Shown here in pieces: positions 50,322 through 60,003 of a stretch of 64,000 nucleotides of DNA; the stretch's first letter is position 1, and each line of letters opens with the position of its first letter. The notes beneath the pieces are model-generated. The model was not told the origin of the DNA, searched no databases, and saw nothing but the letters and a program-made list of their open reading frames with translations. Position numbers and translations under genes: made by a program. This DNA is from Kroppenstedtia sanguinis (lineage in GTDB: Bacteria; Bacillota; Bacilli; Thermoactinomycetales; DSM-45169): NCBI RefSeq assembly GCF_050433445.1, contig NZ_JBNPXF010000006.1, positions 1-64,000 on the forward strand, given 5' to 3'.

Positions 50322-51336
50322 TTTAAACCGCTCCATTTCCATTGGGTCCCATTATTTGCGAAGCCCGAGATCGTGGAAACCTGCGAAATCCACAATTACA
50401 TTCTATAGGGAGATCGCGAAGGAAGCAATAAAAAGGGAATCCTTTTTGGGATAGTTAGGATAAAGGATAGGTGAAAATAGAAAGAAAGATAGAGGGATTA
50501 TCAAAAGGTCGGATGCTTCGAATCAGACTCATATCTGTTATAAATTGGACTTTGCAGGGCCGAATACCACCCTATACCGTTACAAAAGAATGATTTTGTA
50601 ACGGTATAGGGTGAAACGAAGGGCGGAGAGTCAAATCAGATCTTTTTCGGCGATTTATTTCTCAGTATCAATAAACAGTTAGGGTTTTGAGATAGAAATG
50701 GAACAAAAAATTCTAATTGGATAACTTACTATCTGATCTCCTTTCAAAGCCTTTTTATCCCCTGTTTTGGAGTCCGAGTTTTTGCCATTACTGCCATTAA
50801 ATAAATCCTCAGCGAGATGAATCAAAGAAAATTACGAAAAGTATATTTCGACTGATTTGTTTGTGTTTGACAGAAAATGAACAGTATAAAAAATAGTTGA
50901 TTTGTTTAAAGTGAGCTCATAAAAGACATGAAAGTGAAAAAAGTAAATGATTCAATAAGCAAACGATATGAAAGACGTAAATCCGAGTGATAGCCATGCA
51001 CGGCATAGAATTTTAGGGGCAACATCTTTGTTGCTTCCGTCCCGGTTTTACCCCTGCCCGATGGTCTGATTCGGGGCGGCTCGTCTCCACTTTCTTCTGC
51101 GATGGCACCGGACCGTGTGTGAACACGAACTTTCCCACCTGAAATAGTAATCAACACGTCCTTAGGTGTTAGGCAACGATTCCTGTGTTTAAAGGCTATA
51201 AGCAAATTCCCGATATCGGACTCAAAACATGCTTTATTGCTTTATGGACCAGGAAACAAGAATCGTTGCCATACCAAAGGGCGTTTTTGTGTGTAGCTGT
51301 TAGCCGGATTGCGGTTAACGGTTTTATACGATTACC
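50322..51336. other. 1-kb AT-rich region without a supportable gene
   Basis: No ORF with a ribosome binding site and protein-like composition was found. It contains a perfect 20-bp inverted repeat (50568-50613) and a widely spaced 11-bp repeat, GGCAACGATTC at 51172 with its complement at 51260. It probably holds decayed sequence and promoters of the flanking genes. Confidence 0.6.
50568..50613. repeat. perfect 20-bp inverted repeat
   Basis: CACCCTATACCGTTACAAAA and its exact complement flank a 6-base centre. Neither strand has a T-run after the stem and no gene ends nearby. Confidence 0.75.
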
Positions 51337-51885
51337 TCAAGTAAGCAATTCCAGCCGTCCTGTTTCTAAATGAAATAGAATGCCGTCAACTTTTACACCT
51401 AAACCGTGTTCTCGATACACTGGATGATTTTTCAATCGCTTCACTTGATGTAGCACATTGAGTCTGGAAAGTTCATCTAGAGTCAGATCCGATTGCTCTT
51501 CGGGATCCGGCAAACTGCTGCGGACTTCCTGAATCCACCTTTCCATCTCCGGATCCACCCGCTCTTGTCGGGCAGCGGCGATCCCGCCACATCCAGTGTG
51601 ACCCTTCACAAGAATCTGCTTCACTTGCAGATTCTTCAAGGCGAAATAAAGACTGGCGGTAAAGGAGGAATCCGTCTCCAGCGCCTGATTGGCAATATTC
51701 CGATGAACAAATAGATTTCCCGGGGGCATCCCGGTAATGATCGACGGACTGACTCGGGAATCACAACAAGCCAGCAGAAAGATTTCTGGACTCTGACCCT
51801 GCTTCAGATGATTGAAGTAATCGGGATCTTCCTGGAGCATTCTCTCGACAAATTCTTGATTTCCACGGATCAATTTTTCTGTCAT
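51337..51885 (-). CDS. beta-type carbonic anhydrase
   Basis: 182 aa. Zinc ligands are in LACCDSRVSP (Cys with the Asp-Arg dyad) and VKGHTGCGGIAAA (His and Cys). GNLFVHRNIANQ lies between. It interconverts CO2 and bicarbonate in the cytoplasm. The ATG at 51885 is chosen because AAGGAGTCTGACC precedes it. The further upstream Met has no such site. Confidence 0.92.
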   Translation of the reverse strand: MTEKLIRGNQEFVERMLQEDPDYFNHLKQGQSPEIFLLACCDSRVSPSIITGMPPGNLFVHRNIANQALETDSSFTASLYFALKNLQVKQILVKGHTGCGGIAAARQERVDPEMERWIQEVRSSLPDPEEQSDLTLDELSRLNVLHQVKRLKNHPVYREHGLGVKVDGILFHLETGRLELLT

Positions 51886-51972
51886 GGTCAGACTCCTTCC
51901 CGTTGTTCGATATTCATTATTCATTTTCATCCTTCATCCGTCAATATCCATTGAAAATGAGTTAGTTCCCTA

Positions 51973-52004
51973 TAAAAAAAGAGCCTATGCGAGGCTCTTT
52001 TTTT
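51973..52004. terminator. terminator between carbonic anhydrase and epimerase genes
   Basis: AAAAAAAGAGCC pairs with GGCTCTTTTTTT around TATGCGA. Oriented for either strand. It overlaps the 3' end of the epimerase gene. Confidence 0.85.
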
Positions 52005-52923
52005 ATACATGCATGATCTGAGAACATAGCTCCTCGATCCCTTCCCGCAAGGAAATTCGAGGTTCCCACCCCAGAACTTCCTTGGCCCGAGTCGGATCCA
52101 GACAACACCGTTTTAAATCCCCAGGGCGCGGTCCCTTTCGGATCAGAGGAAGATCGTGTCCCAAAATCTCTTTCATCAGCTGATACACTTCTGCAATATG
52201 GACCTCCGTTCCCGAGGAGATATGAAGAATTTCATTTTGCCCCTGTTCCAGTGCAAGCTGGTTGGCCATGGCCACATCACGTACATGGACATAATCTCGG
52301 GTAGTTCCCTGAGGTTGATCCGGATAAGCCATCAAAACCGAAGGTTGATGAGCCAAAAAGTTATTGAAAAAAATCGGAATCACACCGCACTCTCCGTCAG
52401 CAACCTGGCGCGTTCCGTAGACATTGGCATAACGCAACGCAACAAACTTCAGTCCATAATGGCTGGCATAAAAGCGAAGATACTTCTCCCCTGTGTATTT
52501 GGAAATGGCATAGGGCGAGAGAAGTTGGGGCTCCTGATCCTCTCGGGCAGGAATTTGCTCGCTGGCCAAGGCTCCTGTGGATGCATAGATGATCTTCTTC
52601 ACCCCATATGTAACAGACGCTTCAAGTACTTGGAGCAACCCCAGGATATTGATCTTTGCATCATATCGTGGATTCCGTACCGAATCCGGCACAGACTTTT
52701 GCGCCACATGGTGGTTGATCACATCCGGTTGTTCCCTCTCCACCACCTGCGCAAACTTCTCTGACAAAATGTCCATCTCATAAAAGACCGCCTGACCATT
52801 GAGATTCTCCCGTTGTCCTGAACCCAGGTGATCCACCACGACTACTTCGTGACCCTCTCGGATATAGGCATCCACGATATGAGAACCGATAAATCCCGCA
52901 CCACCGGTAACTAATATTTTCAA
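52003..52923 (-). CDS. UDP-glucose 4-epimerase-like NAD-dependent epimerase
   Basis: 306 aa extended SDR from a TTG with GGAGGGAG 6 bases upstream. (M)KILVTGGAGFIGSHIVDAY binds NAD, VVDHLGSGQREN gives the cofactor Asp, IYASTGALAS and SPYAISKYTGE supply Ser and the YxxxK pair, and LRYANVYGTRQ follows. It belongs to the GalE/Gne group and should supply UDP-Gal or UDP-GalNAc for surface polymers. The longer frame to 52992 lacks a ribosome binding site. Confidence 0.88.
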   Translation of the reverse strand: MKILVTGGAGFIGSHIVDAYIREGHEVVVVDHLGSGQRENLNGQAVFYEMDILSEKFAQVVEREQPDVINHHVAQKSVPDSVRNPRYDAKINILGLLQVLEASVTYGVKKIIYASTGALASEQIPAREDQEPQLLSPYAISKYTGEKYLRFYASHYGLKFVALRYANVYGTRQVADGECGVIPIFFNNFLAHQPSVLMAYPDQPQGTTRDYVHVRDVAMANQLALEQGQNEILHISSGTEVHIAEVYQLMKEILGHDLPLIRKGPRPGDLKRCCLDPTRAKEVLGWEPRISLREGIEELCSQIMHV

Positions 52924-53045
52924 TCCATTCTCCCTCCTCCACTTGATTATTACGATAGAATTACAATACCATTTCATATATGTTACAGTCAATTATCAAT
53001 ACCGCATTCGACGTGAATAAAAAGTCCCTGCCATTAAGGGAACGG

Positions 53046-53078
53046 AAAAGAGCCTGCCTTTTTCGGCAGGCTCTTTCT
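53046..53078 (-). terminator. terminator after the MDR gene
   Basis: AAAAGAGCCTGCC pairs with GGCAGGCTCTTTC. It touches the stop of the MDR gene. Confidence 0.8.
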
Positions 53079-54070
53079 TATGAAATCGTAAATCCGATTT
53101 TCCCAAATTGCTTTCCTTCCTTCATCCGGAGGAAAGCAGCCGGGGCTTCTGACAGGGGGTAAGTCCGATCCAAAACGGGGTGGATTTGATGAGCGGATAC
53201 AAAATCAAGCATCTCCCGAAACTCTTCTGAACTCCCCATCGTCGAACCCATCAGGGTGAATTGGCCAAAGAAAAAAGGACGCAAGGGAATCTCTACACGG
53301 GGACCACTGGTCTCCCCAAATGTGACCAGACGGCCACCGGGCTGGAGTTGTCCCAGAGATTTTTCGAAGGTGGCCGGACCAACACTGTCGATTACCAGCT
53401 GGACTTTCTCTCCCTTCATCTGTTCTTGCCAGTCTCCATTGCTGTCGATGGCAGCATCCGCTCCCAACTCCAGAGCGCGACTCCGTTTTTCTTCGCTGCG
53501 GGAAGTGACAGTCACCTGTGCTCCCGCCGCCTTAGCCATCCGCAACATAAAGGTGGACACCCCGCTACCGATCCCGACAATTAGCACATGCTCTCCAGCC
53601 TTCAGATCGCCACGACTAAACAAGGCCCGATAACCGGTCAGAGATGCCAGAGGAAAGACTCCCGCTTCCTCCCAGGTAAGGTGTGCGGGTTTGGGTTCCA
53701 CATTGTCAGCAGAAATGACAATGCTACGGGCGAAGGTACCTCGAGTTGGCACTCCCAGAATATCAAAACCTTCAGGGGGGGCAACGCTTCGGTGAGGCCA
53801 ATTCAGACTGGGATTGACCACCACTTCGTCCCCTTCTTTAACTCCAGACACCCCATCTCCGACCCTTTCTACAACCCCTGCTCCGTCGGAACCGAGAATC
53901 ACTGGATCATCAGTATCTCGTTCCAACTGCAAAACCCGGAGATCCCGACGATTGAGGCCCGCAGTTTTCAAACGAATCTTCACTTCTCCTCTTCCGGGGA
54001 CCGCTTCCTTCATCTCCGTCACTTTCAGACCCTCAAACCCCGAGGGTGTATGGTGGACGACAGCCTTCAC
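53078..54070 (-). CDS. zinc-type alcohol dehydrogenase-like (MDR) oxidoreductase
   Basis: 330 aa from a GTG behind AAGGAGGTATG. GroES-like N-terminal domain (KAVVHHTPSGFEGLKVTEM, then NRRDLRVLQ and GSDGAGVVERVGDGV), then a Rossmann domain with VLIVGIGSGVSTFMLRMAKA. The catalytic-zinc Cys of true alcohol dehydrogenases is replaced, so it is probably a zinc-independent reductase of quinone-reductase type (YogA-like). The substrate is unknown. It stands alone. Confidence 0.85.
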   Translation of the reverse strand: MKAVVHHTPSGFEGLKVTEMKEAVPGRGEVKIRLKTAGLNRRDLRVLQLERDTDDPVILGSDGAGVVERVGDGVSGVKEGDEVVVNPSLNWPHRSVAPPEGFDILGVPTRGTFARSIVISADNVEPKPAHLTWEEAGVFPLASLTGYRALFSRGDLKAGEHVLIVGIGSGVSTFMLRMAKAAGAQVTVTSRSEEKRSRALELGADAAIDSNGDWQEQMKGEKVQLVIDSVGPATFEKSLGQLQPGGRLVTFGETSGPRVEIPLRPFFFGQFTLMGSTMGSSEEFREMLDFVSAHQIHPVLDRTYPLSEAPAAFLRMKEGKQFGKIGFTIS

Positions 54071-54492
54071 GAAACATACCTCCTTCATATCCCTGTTCAA
54101 TCCCTCTTGATCTCTACGGGGGGATCTCATCCGATAAAGAAGCTTTTCTCTCTCAACCTCTCGACATCTCCTTCCTTTCGACCAAACTGTACCCCTTATC
54201 ATAGCAGACCCACTTCCCGCTGAAAATTCAGTCGGCCTGAACATGGCCTGTTATAAGCGTGAACAGGATCATGCAAATTGCAAAAAAAGCCTGGAACCTT
54301 TAAGCAATGGCCGGAGTGAAAAGCGTCTTTTTCAGGGGAGAGAACACCATAGCCAAGAGGAATACTCTCACATCCACCATTTCGCCTGCGGAATCAGGAT
54401 AATTCAAACAGACTCTCCGGGCGACCGACATTGACGATCCGGTTTTTTGCCTTATCCTTCGTTCACCCAGATCTGAATTTTCGGTTCAATTG

Positions 54493-54545
54493 CCGTAAAA
54501 CATCCCGGAAACCTTGATTTATCAAGACTTCCGGGATGTTTTACT
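54493..54545. terminator. strong bidirectional hairpin
   Basis: GTAAAACATCCCGGAA pairs with TTCCGGGATGTTTTAC, with an inner CTTGAT/ATCAAG stem. It closes the minus-strand transcript from the RDD region. Confidence 0.8.
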
Positions 54546-54552
54546 GTGAAAA

Positions 54553-54898
54553 TCAGATCACCTGTCTCGTGATCCGGCCTGCTTCTTTTAAGGCAACCAG
54601 GCGGGCTACGTCCAGTTCCTCAAAGGTGAGATCCCATTCGAAATGGGCGACATTGTTGATCAGAATCCGGGGTAGCCCCCGCTCCACTTCCCCCTTCAAA
54701 TGTTGATGCGCCATCTCCCAGATTGATGACTAAAAAGCGCGCTTGTATACCGAAAGACTGTAACTCCTCTGCCAGCCTTCCGGCCTCATCTCCATCCATT
54801 CCGGGAAGACAGGTAAACCAGACGTGATTTCCCTCCCGGCCAGTGCTCGGTAAAGGGCAAGCTCGATCCCCAATCAGCATCCTGCTTCGGAGCCCCAA
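54553..54898 (-). pseudogene. frameshifted gene downstream of the RDD protein gene
   Basis: Two minus-strand frames read as one protein if joined near 54690-54710: first FTCLPGMDGDEAGRLAEELQ and FGIQARFLVINLGDGASTFE, then GEVERGLPRILINNVAHFEW and on to DVARLVALKEAGRITRQVI. The second frame is closed upstream by a TAG, so it has no start of its own. I do not recognise the family. It begins directly after the RDD gene and probably belonged to the same operon. Confidence 0.5.
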
Positions 54899-54904
54899 GC
54901 GATG

Positions 54905-55678
54905 TCACCTTCCACGGAAATCCCCCTCCCAGTTCATCTGTTGATTGCGCAACTGAAAATAGGCCGCTTCCAGATAAAATTCCTCCTGACCGGGGATCGC
55001 CTTTGCAGGGGGTAACAGTAAGCAAGCCAGTCTTTGCGCCAAATTCTTCCTCGCCTCGGGGAATATCGCCTCTCGTCGGGTCAAGAAACGACCCAATAGG
55101 ATCCACTGCCGATCCGATACCCCCGTCAATTCCGCCAGGGTCAGGACCGGCTCCTGGTGGGAAAACAACGGTTGGACACGAGGAGCCTCTCGCTTTTCCA
55201 TCTGTACGACCATCGTCCCGGCAACCAAATCTCCTATCCGTTTTTCCCGACGGTTAATAAAGATGCTGATTCCACCGGCCAAGTAGGAAAAGGGCAGACT
55301 GTCCACCACTCGCAACAGATTCCGCAGAAATATTGCCAAGAACCCCGGAGCCACCCCGCGATCTGTCACCACCCGTAATCCGACAACCCGTTTCCCTACT
55401 GTTTGTCCATTCATGAAATATTCCGTGAGGACATAGTAACACAAGGGAATGAAAAAGAGCAGAAACAGAAAAATTGCCATCATCACCGAAGCCCAAAAGG
55501 GACTATTCAGATTGGCCGAGGCGACAAAAAACAAGACTCCAAAGAAAGCGAGGATGGATTGAACAAACCCAAGGATCAGCCAGTCCAGCAATAGGGAGAG
55601 TGCCCGACTCCCCAGCCCCGCTGTTGTAAACTCCAGCTTCACATGTTCAGGAGTTGTCACGGTGACCCGGTTTTCCAT
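54905..55678 (-). CDS. RDD-family membrane protein
   Basis: 257 aa. The RDD domain spans about residues 10-155: GLGSRALSLLLDWLILGFV (Arg and Asp), a second helix pair with IFLFLLFFIPLCYYVLTEY, then GQTVGKRVVGLRVV and FLRNLLRVVDSLPFSYLAGG. A ~100-residue cytoplasmic tail follows. RDD proteins are linked to ion or compatible-solute transport and are often encoded beside SpoIIM-like proteins, as here. ATG 55678 follows AGGAGAGAGG. It is divergent from the SpoIIM-like gene, 63 bp apart. Confidence 0.85.
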   Translation of the reverse strand: MENRVTVTTPEHVKLEFTTAGLGSRALSLLLDWLILGFVQSILAFFGVLFFVASANLNSPFWASVMMAIFLFLLFFIPLCYYVLTEYFMNGQTVGKRVVGLRVVTDRGVAPGFLAIFLRNLLRVVDSLPFSYLAGGISIFINRREKRIGDLVAGTMVVQMEKREAPRVQPLFSHQEPVLTLAELTGVSDRQWILLGRFLTRREAIFPEARKNLAQRLACLLLPPAKAIPGQEEFYLEAAYFQLRNQQMNWEGDFRGR

Positions 55679-55741
55679 CGACCTCTCTCCTTTCCAACAA
55701 ACTTCGTGATACAATTCATTCATGGAGGTGATTACATCGCA

Positions 55742-56752
55742 ATGTCAAGGTCATCCGCTTACCGTCTGCCCTATTTTATACGTAAACATCAGCCAGACTG
55801 GGATCGTTTGGAAGAACTGATCCGAATATTTCGCTCCCGTCAGGCTCGTCGCAAAGAATTGAATGAATTGGGACATACATACCGCCGAGTCACCTCACAT
55901 CTCGCTTATGCGCAGACCTATTTCCCCGACCATACTGTGACAGATTATCTGAATGGATTGGCGGCACAAGCTCACGAAGCGATCTATGCCACCCAAGGAA
56001 AAGGGGATTTAAGAGAGGGGCTTCGTTTTTTCACCCGTCGCTTTCCAGCATTGTTTCATGAGCGGATCCCCTTTTTCTTGGTCGCACTCCTGCTGTTTGT
56101 GGCAGGCGCTGGGCTCGCCTTTGGCTTTACCTGGCTAAATCCCGCGTATGCGGCGGCTTTTCTCCCGCAGGGGGTGGATATCAACCCCCATGCCTTGCAA
56201 TCCAGCGAACAATGGAATCATGCCATCGCCTCCAGCACGATTATGACCAATAACATTCAAGTGGCTTTCCTTTGCTTTGCATTGGGAGCCCTTTTGGGTG
56301 TGGGTACTCTATGGGTGTTGTTTTCAAACGGACTCCTGATCGGAGCGATCGCCGCCCTCTTCCATCGGGCCGGGGAAGCCTACGCCTTTTGGGCTTTTAT
56401 CTGGCCCCACGGGGTGATTGAGCTGACCGCTATTTTCATCGCTGGTGCTGCGGGAATGTCTCTCGCCTATGCCTTCTGGGTCCCTGGGGAACGAACCCGT
56501 ATGGAGGCTTTCAAAGGAGAGGGGAAAGTGACGGTCCAACTGATCCTGGGTGTGATCCCGATGTTTATCGTGGCTGCCCTGATCGAAGGGTTTATCACCC
56601 CTGCTCCGTGGCCACATTGGAGTAAGTACCTGGTGGCTCTCATCACCTTGCTAATTCTGTTCATTTACTTTGGCCGTCCCGCCTGGCTTTTGCACCGTCA
56701 GCAACCGCAGGCTTCCGCCACCAATGAAGCAGCTCCTTTCAATTGTACCTGA
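55742..56752 (+). CDS. stage II sporulation protein M-like membrane protein
   Basis: 336 aa. A soluble N-terminal helical part (residues 1-110: DWDRLEELIRIFRSRQARR and LGHTYRRVTSHLAYAQTYFP) precedes about six membrane helices. The core pattern FALGALLGVGTLWVLFSNGL and WPHGVIELTAIFIAGAAGM is the SpoIIM (DUF95) signature. Stand-alone SpoIIM-like proteins occur next to RDD genes in many bacteria and need not act in spore engulfment. A GGAGGTGA site lies about 10 bases before the ATG. Confidence 0.85.
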   Translation: MSRSSAYRLPYFIRKHQPDWDRLEELIRIFRSRQARRKELNELGHTYRRVTSHLAYAQTYFPDHTVTDYLNGLAAQAHEAIYATQGKGDLREGLRFFTRRFPALFHERIPFFLVALLLFVAGAGLAFGFTWLNPAYAAAFLPQGVDINPHALQSSEQWNHAIASSTIMTNNIQVAFLCFALGALLGVGTLWVLFSNGLLIGAIAALFHRAGEAYAFWAFIWPHGVIELTAIFIAGAAGMSLAYAFWVPGERTRMEAFKGEGKVTVQLILGVIPMFIVAALIEGFITPAPWPHWSKYLVALITLLILFIYFGRPAWLLHRQQPQASATNEAAPFNCT

Positions 56753-56777
56753 AATCCAGGGGGAAAACAGTGAAAAC

Positions 56778-56819
56778 AAAGAAAAACAACCGGTGTTGAA
56801 ATCCGGTTGTTTTTCTTTG
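56778..56819 (+). terminator. terminator after the SpoIIM-like gene
   Basis: CAAAGAAAAACAACCGG pairs with CCGGTTGTTTTTCTTTG around a 9-base loop. Confidence 0.9.
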
Positions 56820-56983
56820 TGACAGTCATATTCAATACGTCTCCGTTTTTGCATAAAAAAACCGATTGTCGTCCCTCTTCAACGCTGCTAAAGTATGGTG
56901 GGTTTATACTTTGATGACCCTCTATTGTTTTCCTTTCTCTATTCTTCGGAAGTGATTTTTATCTAATAATGGATGTTATGTTA

Positions 56984-56998
56984 GTTTGTATTACAAAC
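56984..56998. repeat. 15-bp dyad, site 4
   Basis: GTTTGTATTACAAAC, a perfect 7-1-7 palindrome followed by TGGTTT. It lies about 195 bp upstream of the metE riboswitch. Confidence 0.55.
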
Positions 56999-57192
56999 TG
57001 GTTTTTCTTATTGGAGATTAAGCTTTATGTATCCATAAGCTTCCGCTTGTCGCAAGGGTTTATTTAGAAGTGTCGAAACGATGCATGATTCCCTTCGACC
57101 CACGGATTTTTGATCTTGACTTTCATACTTATTCATGAGAATGTATCCCCAAGTCTGAAAGCATGGACTCTTTCACCAAAATGAATTACATG

Positions 57193-57362
57193 GGAACAGG
57201 TACCCTTTTCCGAAGGGAGAGGGTTGAAAAGGGAAGCCGGTGAAAATCCGGCGCGGTCCCGCCACTGTAACGGAAGAGTCCCATCTGACAAGCCACTGAT
57301 CCATTGGCGATCGGGAAGGCAGATGGGGCATGGATCCCGGAGCCAGGAGACCTGCCTGTTCC
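57193..57362 (+). ncRNA. cobalamin riboswitch controlling metE
   Basis: Closing stem GGAACAGG (57193-57200) pairs with CCTGTTCC (57355-57362). Inside are the class hallmarks: AAGCCGGTGAAAATCCGGC, GGTCCCGCCACTGTAA (B12 box) and, later, AGCCACTG and GGAGCCAGGAGACC. When adenosylcobalamin binds it should favour the downstream terminator, shutting off the B12-independent methionine synthase. Confidence 0.93.
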
Positions 57363-57434
57363 GAAAACACTGTTCGACCTACGGGAGATAGGGAGGTGTT
57401 GGAATGTACCGCCGGAGAAACATGCGGCCTGGCT

Positions 57435-57476
57435 AAGCATTTCCACTTGTCTGGATGTCGTGGAATGCTTTTTTTA
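57435..57476 (+). terminator. riboswitch-controlled terminator before metE
   Basis: AAGCATTCCAC-type stem: AGCATTTCCAC pairs with GTGGAATGCT, followed by a run of seven T, 25 bases before the metE start. Confidence 0.85.
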
Positions 57477-57500
57477 TTGCTATAAGGAGGCGTGGCCGCA

Positions 57501-59804
57501 TTGAACATCGAGAGCAGCAATTTAGGTTTCCCTCGCATCGGAGCCCAGCGGGAATGGAAAAAAGCTTTGGAGAACCACTGGGCAGGAAAATTGGAAGAAA
57601 ACGATCTGATCGCAGAGATGAAACAGCTCCGTTTAGAAAGCTGGCGCCAACAACAAGAAGCTGGACTTTCACGGATCCCTGTTGGAGACTTTACATGTTA
57701 TGATCACATGTTGGACATGGCCGTCATGTTTGGCCTGGTTCCCCGCCGCTTTGGACACGGAGAAGGCCCTGTGCCCCTGCATACGTACTTCGCCATGGCC
57801 CGGGGAGACGGGGAGAATGCAGCCTGTGAGATGACCAAGTGGTTCAACACCAACTATCACTATATCGTTCCGGAATGGGAAAAGGATACTGAACCGGTAT
57901 TACTGGAAAACCGCCCTCTGGAAGCTTATCGAGAAGCGAATAAATGTTTGGGGATTGAAGGAAAACCTGTTCTCATCGGTCCCTATACCTTTACCAAACT
58001 ATCCAAAGGCTTCCCCTCGGAAAAATTGCCGACCATTTTGGAACAGTTAACACCTCTCTACGCACAGATCCTAATCGAACTGGAGTGCGAAGGGGTACAG
58101 TGGGTACAACTGGATGAACCTGCTCTCGTCCTCCCCCATTCCCAGGAAGAACATGAAATGGTGGCCGCCGTGTATGAAAAATTGAATCAAGCGGCGCCTG
58201 GGATTCGTATCATGCTACAGACCTATTTTGGCTCCTTGGAACACTATAAACGAACCCTTTCCTTTCCCGTCGCAGGAATCGGCCTCGACTTCCAAGCAGG
58301 ACGGGAAGAAAACCTAAAATCCCTCTCTCAACACGGATTCCCGGAAGAAAAAGTACTCGGAATCGGAATTCTAGACGGCCGCAACATCTGGCGTGCCGAT
58401 CTGCTGCAGGAATTGGAGTTTTTGCAGGATGAATGGACCCAGCAGGCCGCCTGTAGTGGGTGGTGGATTCAACCTTCCTGCAGTTTGCTTCATATTCCTC
58501 TCTCAGTGAAACAGGAAACAGAATTGCCGTCGGTGCTGAAACATTCTCTCTCCTTTGCAGAAGAAAAGTTAGAAGAAATCGTCTTGCTGACTCATGCGCT
58601 GGTAGAGGGTGCAGAAAAGTTCTCAGAGAAACTGGCTGCTTCTCATTCGGCCTTAGAGGAGTTGGCCCATTCTCCTTGGCGTACTCGGAAAGATGTGCAA
58701 GAAGCCACAGATCGGATCACAGACCAGGATACTCGCCGTTTAGCTCCCTACTCAGAACGGAAAACGATCCAGGCACAACGCTTGACTCTTCCCCTGTTCC
58801 CCACCACCACCATCGGCAGTCTGCCCCAGAGCGATGAGGTTCGCAGAAACCGCCGGGCTTGGAAACAAGGGAAGCAATCCGATGAAAGTTATCGGGAGTT
58901 TATTCAGCAAGAGATCCGGAAATGGATCCATGTTCAGGAGGAAATCGGCCTCGATGTGCTGGTGCACGGAGAATTTGAACGTACCGACATGGTAGAGTAT
59001 TTCGGGGAAAAGCTGGAGGGATTTGTCGTCACCCGTCAGGGTTGGGTACAGTCCTACGGATCGCGTTGCGTCAAACCCCCTATTCTGTTCGGAGATGTTG
59101 TCTACCGGAAACCGATGACCTTGAAGGAAGTCGTATACGCTCAAAGCTTGACCTCCAAGCCTGTCAAAGGCATGCTGACCGGACCGATCACCATTCTCAA
59201 CTGGTCCTTTGTGCGGGAGGACCTCCCCCGGCCCCAGGTCGCTCGACAGATCGCACTCGCTCTTCGGGAAGAAGTGAAACAACTGGAGGAGTCAGGTATC
59301 TCCGTCATCCAGATGGATGAACCCGCTCTTCGGGAAGGGTTGCCCTTAAAAGCGAAGGAACGGGATGCATACCTGGAATGGGCCGTTGCCGCTTTTCGTC
59401 TGGCGACCGCAGGAGCCCATCCAGCTACTCAGGTTCATACCCATATGTGTTACAGTGAATTCCACGACATTCTAGACGCCATCCAGGAATTGGACGCCGA
59501 TGTCATCTCCATCGAAACTTCACGCAGTCATGGAGATTTGATCCAAGCCTTTGAAGAAGTGCACTATGAACGAGAAATCGGACCTGGCGTCTATGACATC
59601 CACAGCCCTCGCATACCGAATAGGGAAGAGATGACCCGCCTGATGCACCGGGCTTTGCGTGTTCTCAACCCTTCCCAGCTCTGGGTTAATCCCGACTGTG
59701 GTCTGAAGACCCGTACCCGGGAGGAAGCGGTCTCCTCTCTCCGTAACCTAGTGGAAGCCGCCCGCCAGCTACGCAAGGAACATGCGGAAATCGCTCAAAA
59801 ATAA
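57501..59804 (+). CDS. metE: cobalamin-independent methionine synthase
   Basis: 767 aa, the normal length. It methylates homocysteine using methyl-tetrahydropteroyl-triglutamate and zinc. NLGFPRIGAQREWKKAL opens the N-terminal barrel. The C-terminal barrel begins about LFPTTTIGSLPQSDEVR and carries the zinc ligands in HTHMCYSEF (His, Cys), Glu in the SIETSRS strand and Cys in NPDCGLKTR. I chose the TTG at 57501, 10 bases after AAGGAGG. The GTG at 57492 is only 1 base from that site. A B12 riboswitch precedes it, implying that a MetH exists elsewhere. Confidence 0.95.
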   Translation: MNIESSNLGFPRIGAQREWKKALENHWAGKLEENDLIAEMKQLRLESWRQQQEAGLSRIPVGDFTCYDHMLDMAVMFGLVPRRFGHGEGPVPLHTYFAMARGDGENAACEMTKWFNTNYHYIVPEWEKDTEPVLLENRPLEAYREANKCLGIEGKPVLIGPYTFTKLSKGFPSEKLPTILEQLTPLYAQILIELECEGVQWVQLDEPALVLPHSQEEHEMVAAVYEKLNQAAPGIRIMLQTYFGSLEHYKRTLSFPVAGIGLDFQAGREENLKSLSQHGFPEEKVLGIGILDGRNIWRADLLQELEFLQDEWTQQAACSGWWIQPSCSLLHIPLSVKQETELPSVLKHSLSFAEEKLEEIVLLTHALVEGAEKFSEKLAASHSALEELAHSPWRTRKDVQEATDRITDQDTRRLAPYSERKTIQAQRLTLPLFPTTTIGSLPQSDEVRRNRRAWKQGKQSDESYREFIQQEIRKWIHVQEEIGLDVLVHGEFERTDMVEYFGEKLEGFVVTRQGWVQSYGSRCVKPPILFGDVVYRKPMTLKEVVYAQSLTSKPVKGMLTGPITILNWSFVREDLPRPQVARQIALALREEVKQLEESGISVIQMDEPALREGLPLKAKERDAYLEWAVAAFRLATAGAHPATQVHTHMCYSEFHDILDAIQELDADVISIETSRSHGDLIQAFEEVHYEREIGPGVYDIHSPRIPNREEMTRLMHRALRVLNPSQLWVNPDCGLKTRTREEAVSSLRNLVEAARQLRKEHAEIAQK

Positions 59805-59877
59805 GTTGACAATTGAGTAGAAGGAGCTACTAATCCCCGTACCTACCCCTCATTATATGAGTCATAGATTCGGTATT

Positions 59878-59910
59878 GGAATCCTCCGTTGTGATCAACG
59901 GGGGATTCCG
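59878..59910 (+). terminator. terminator after metE
   Basis: GGAATCCTCCGTT pairs with AACGGGGGATTCC (one G-T pair), then GGTTTG. The T-run is weak. Confidence 0.65.
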
Positions 59911-60003
59911 GTTTGATGTTACCTCACATGCTTCGAAGTACTTGCGTTGTTAACGTAAATCTTTTCTCCAGACAAAAGATCCTACCGTTTTACTAAATAT
60001 GAT

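Noticed and set aside
50906..51205. 99-aa minus-strand ORF
   Set aside because: No ribosome binding site and no recognisable protein pattern. It lies in a decayed AT-rich gap, so I do not call it.
57492..57503. GTG at 57492 as metE start
   Set aside because: It is 1 base from the AAGGAGG site. TTG 57501 has proper spacing and gives the family N-terminus.
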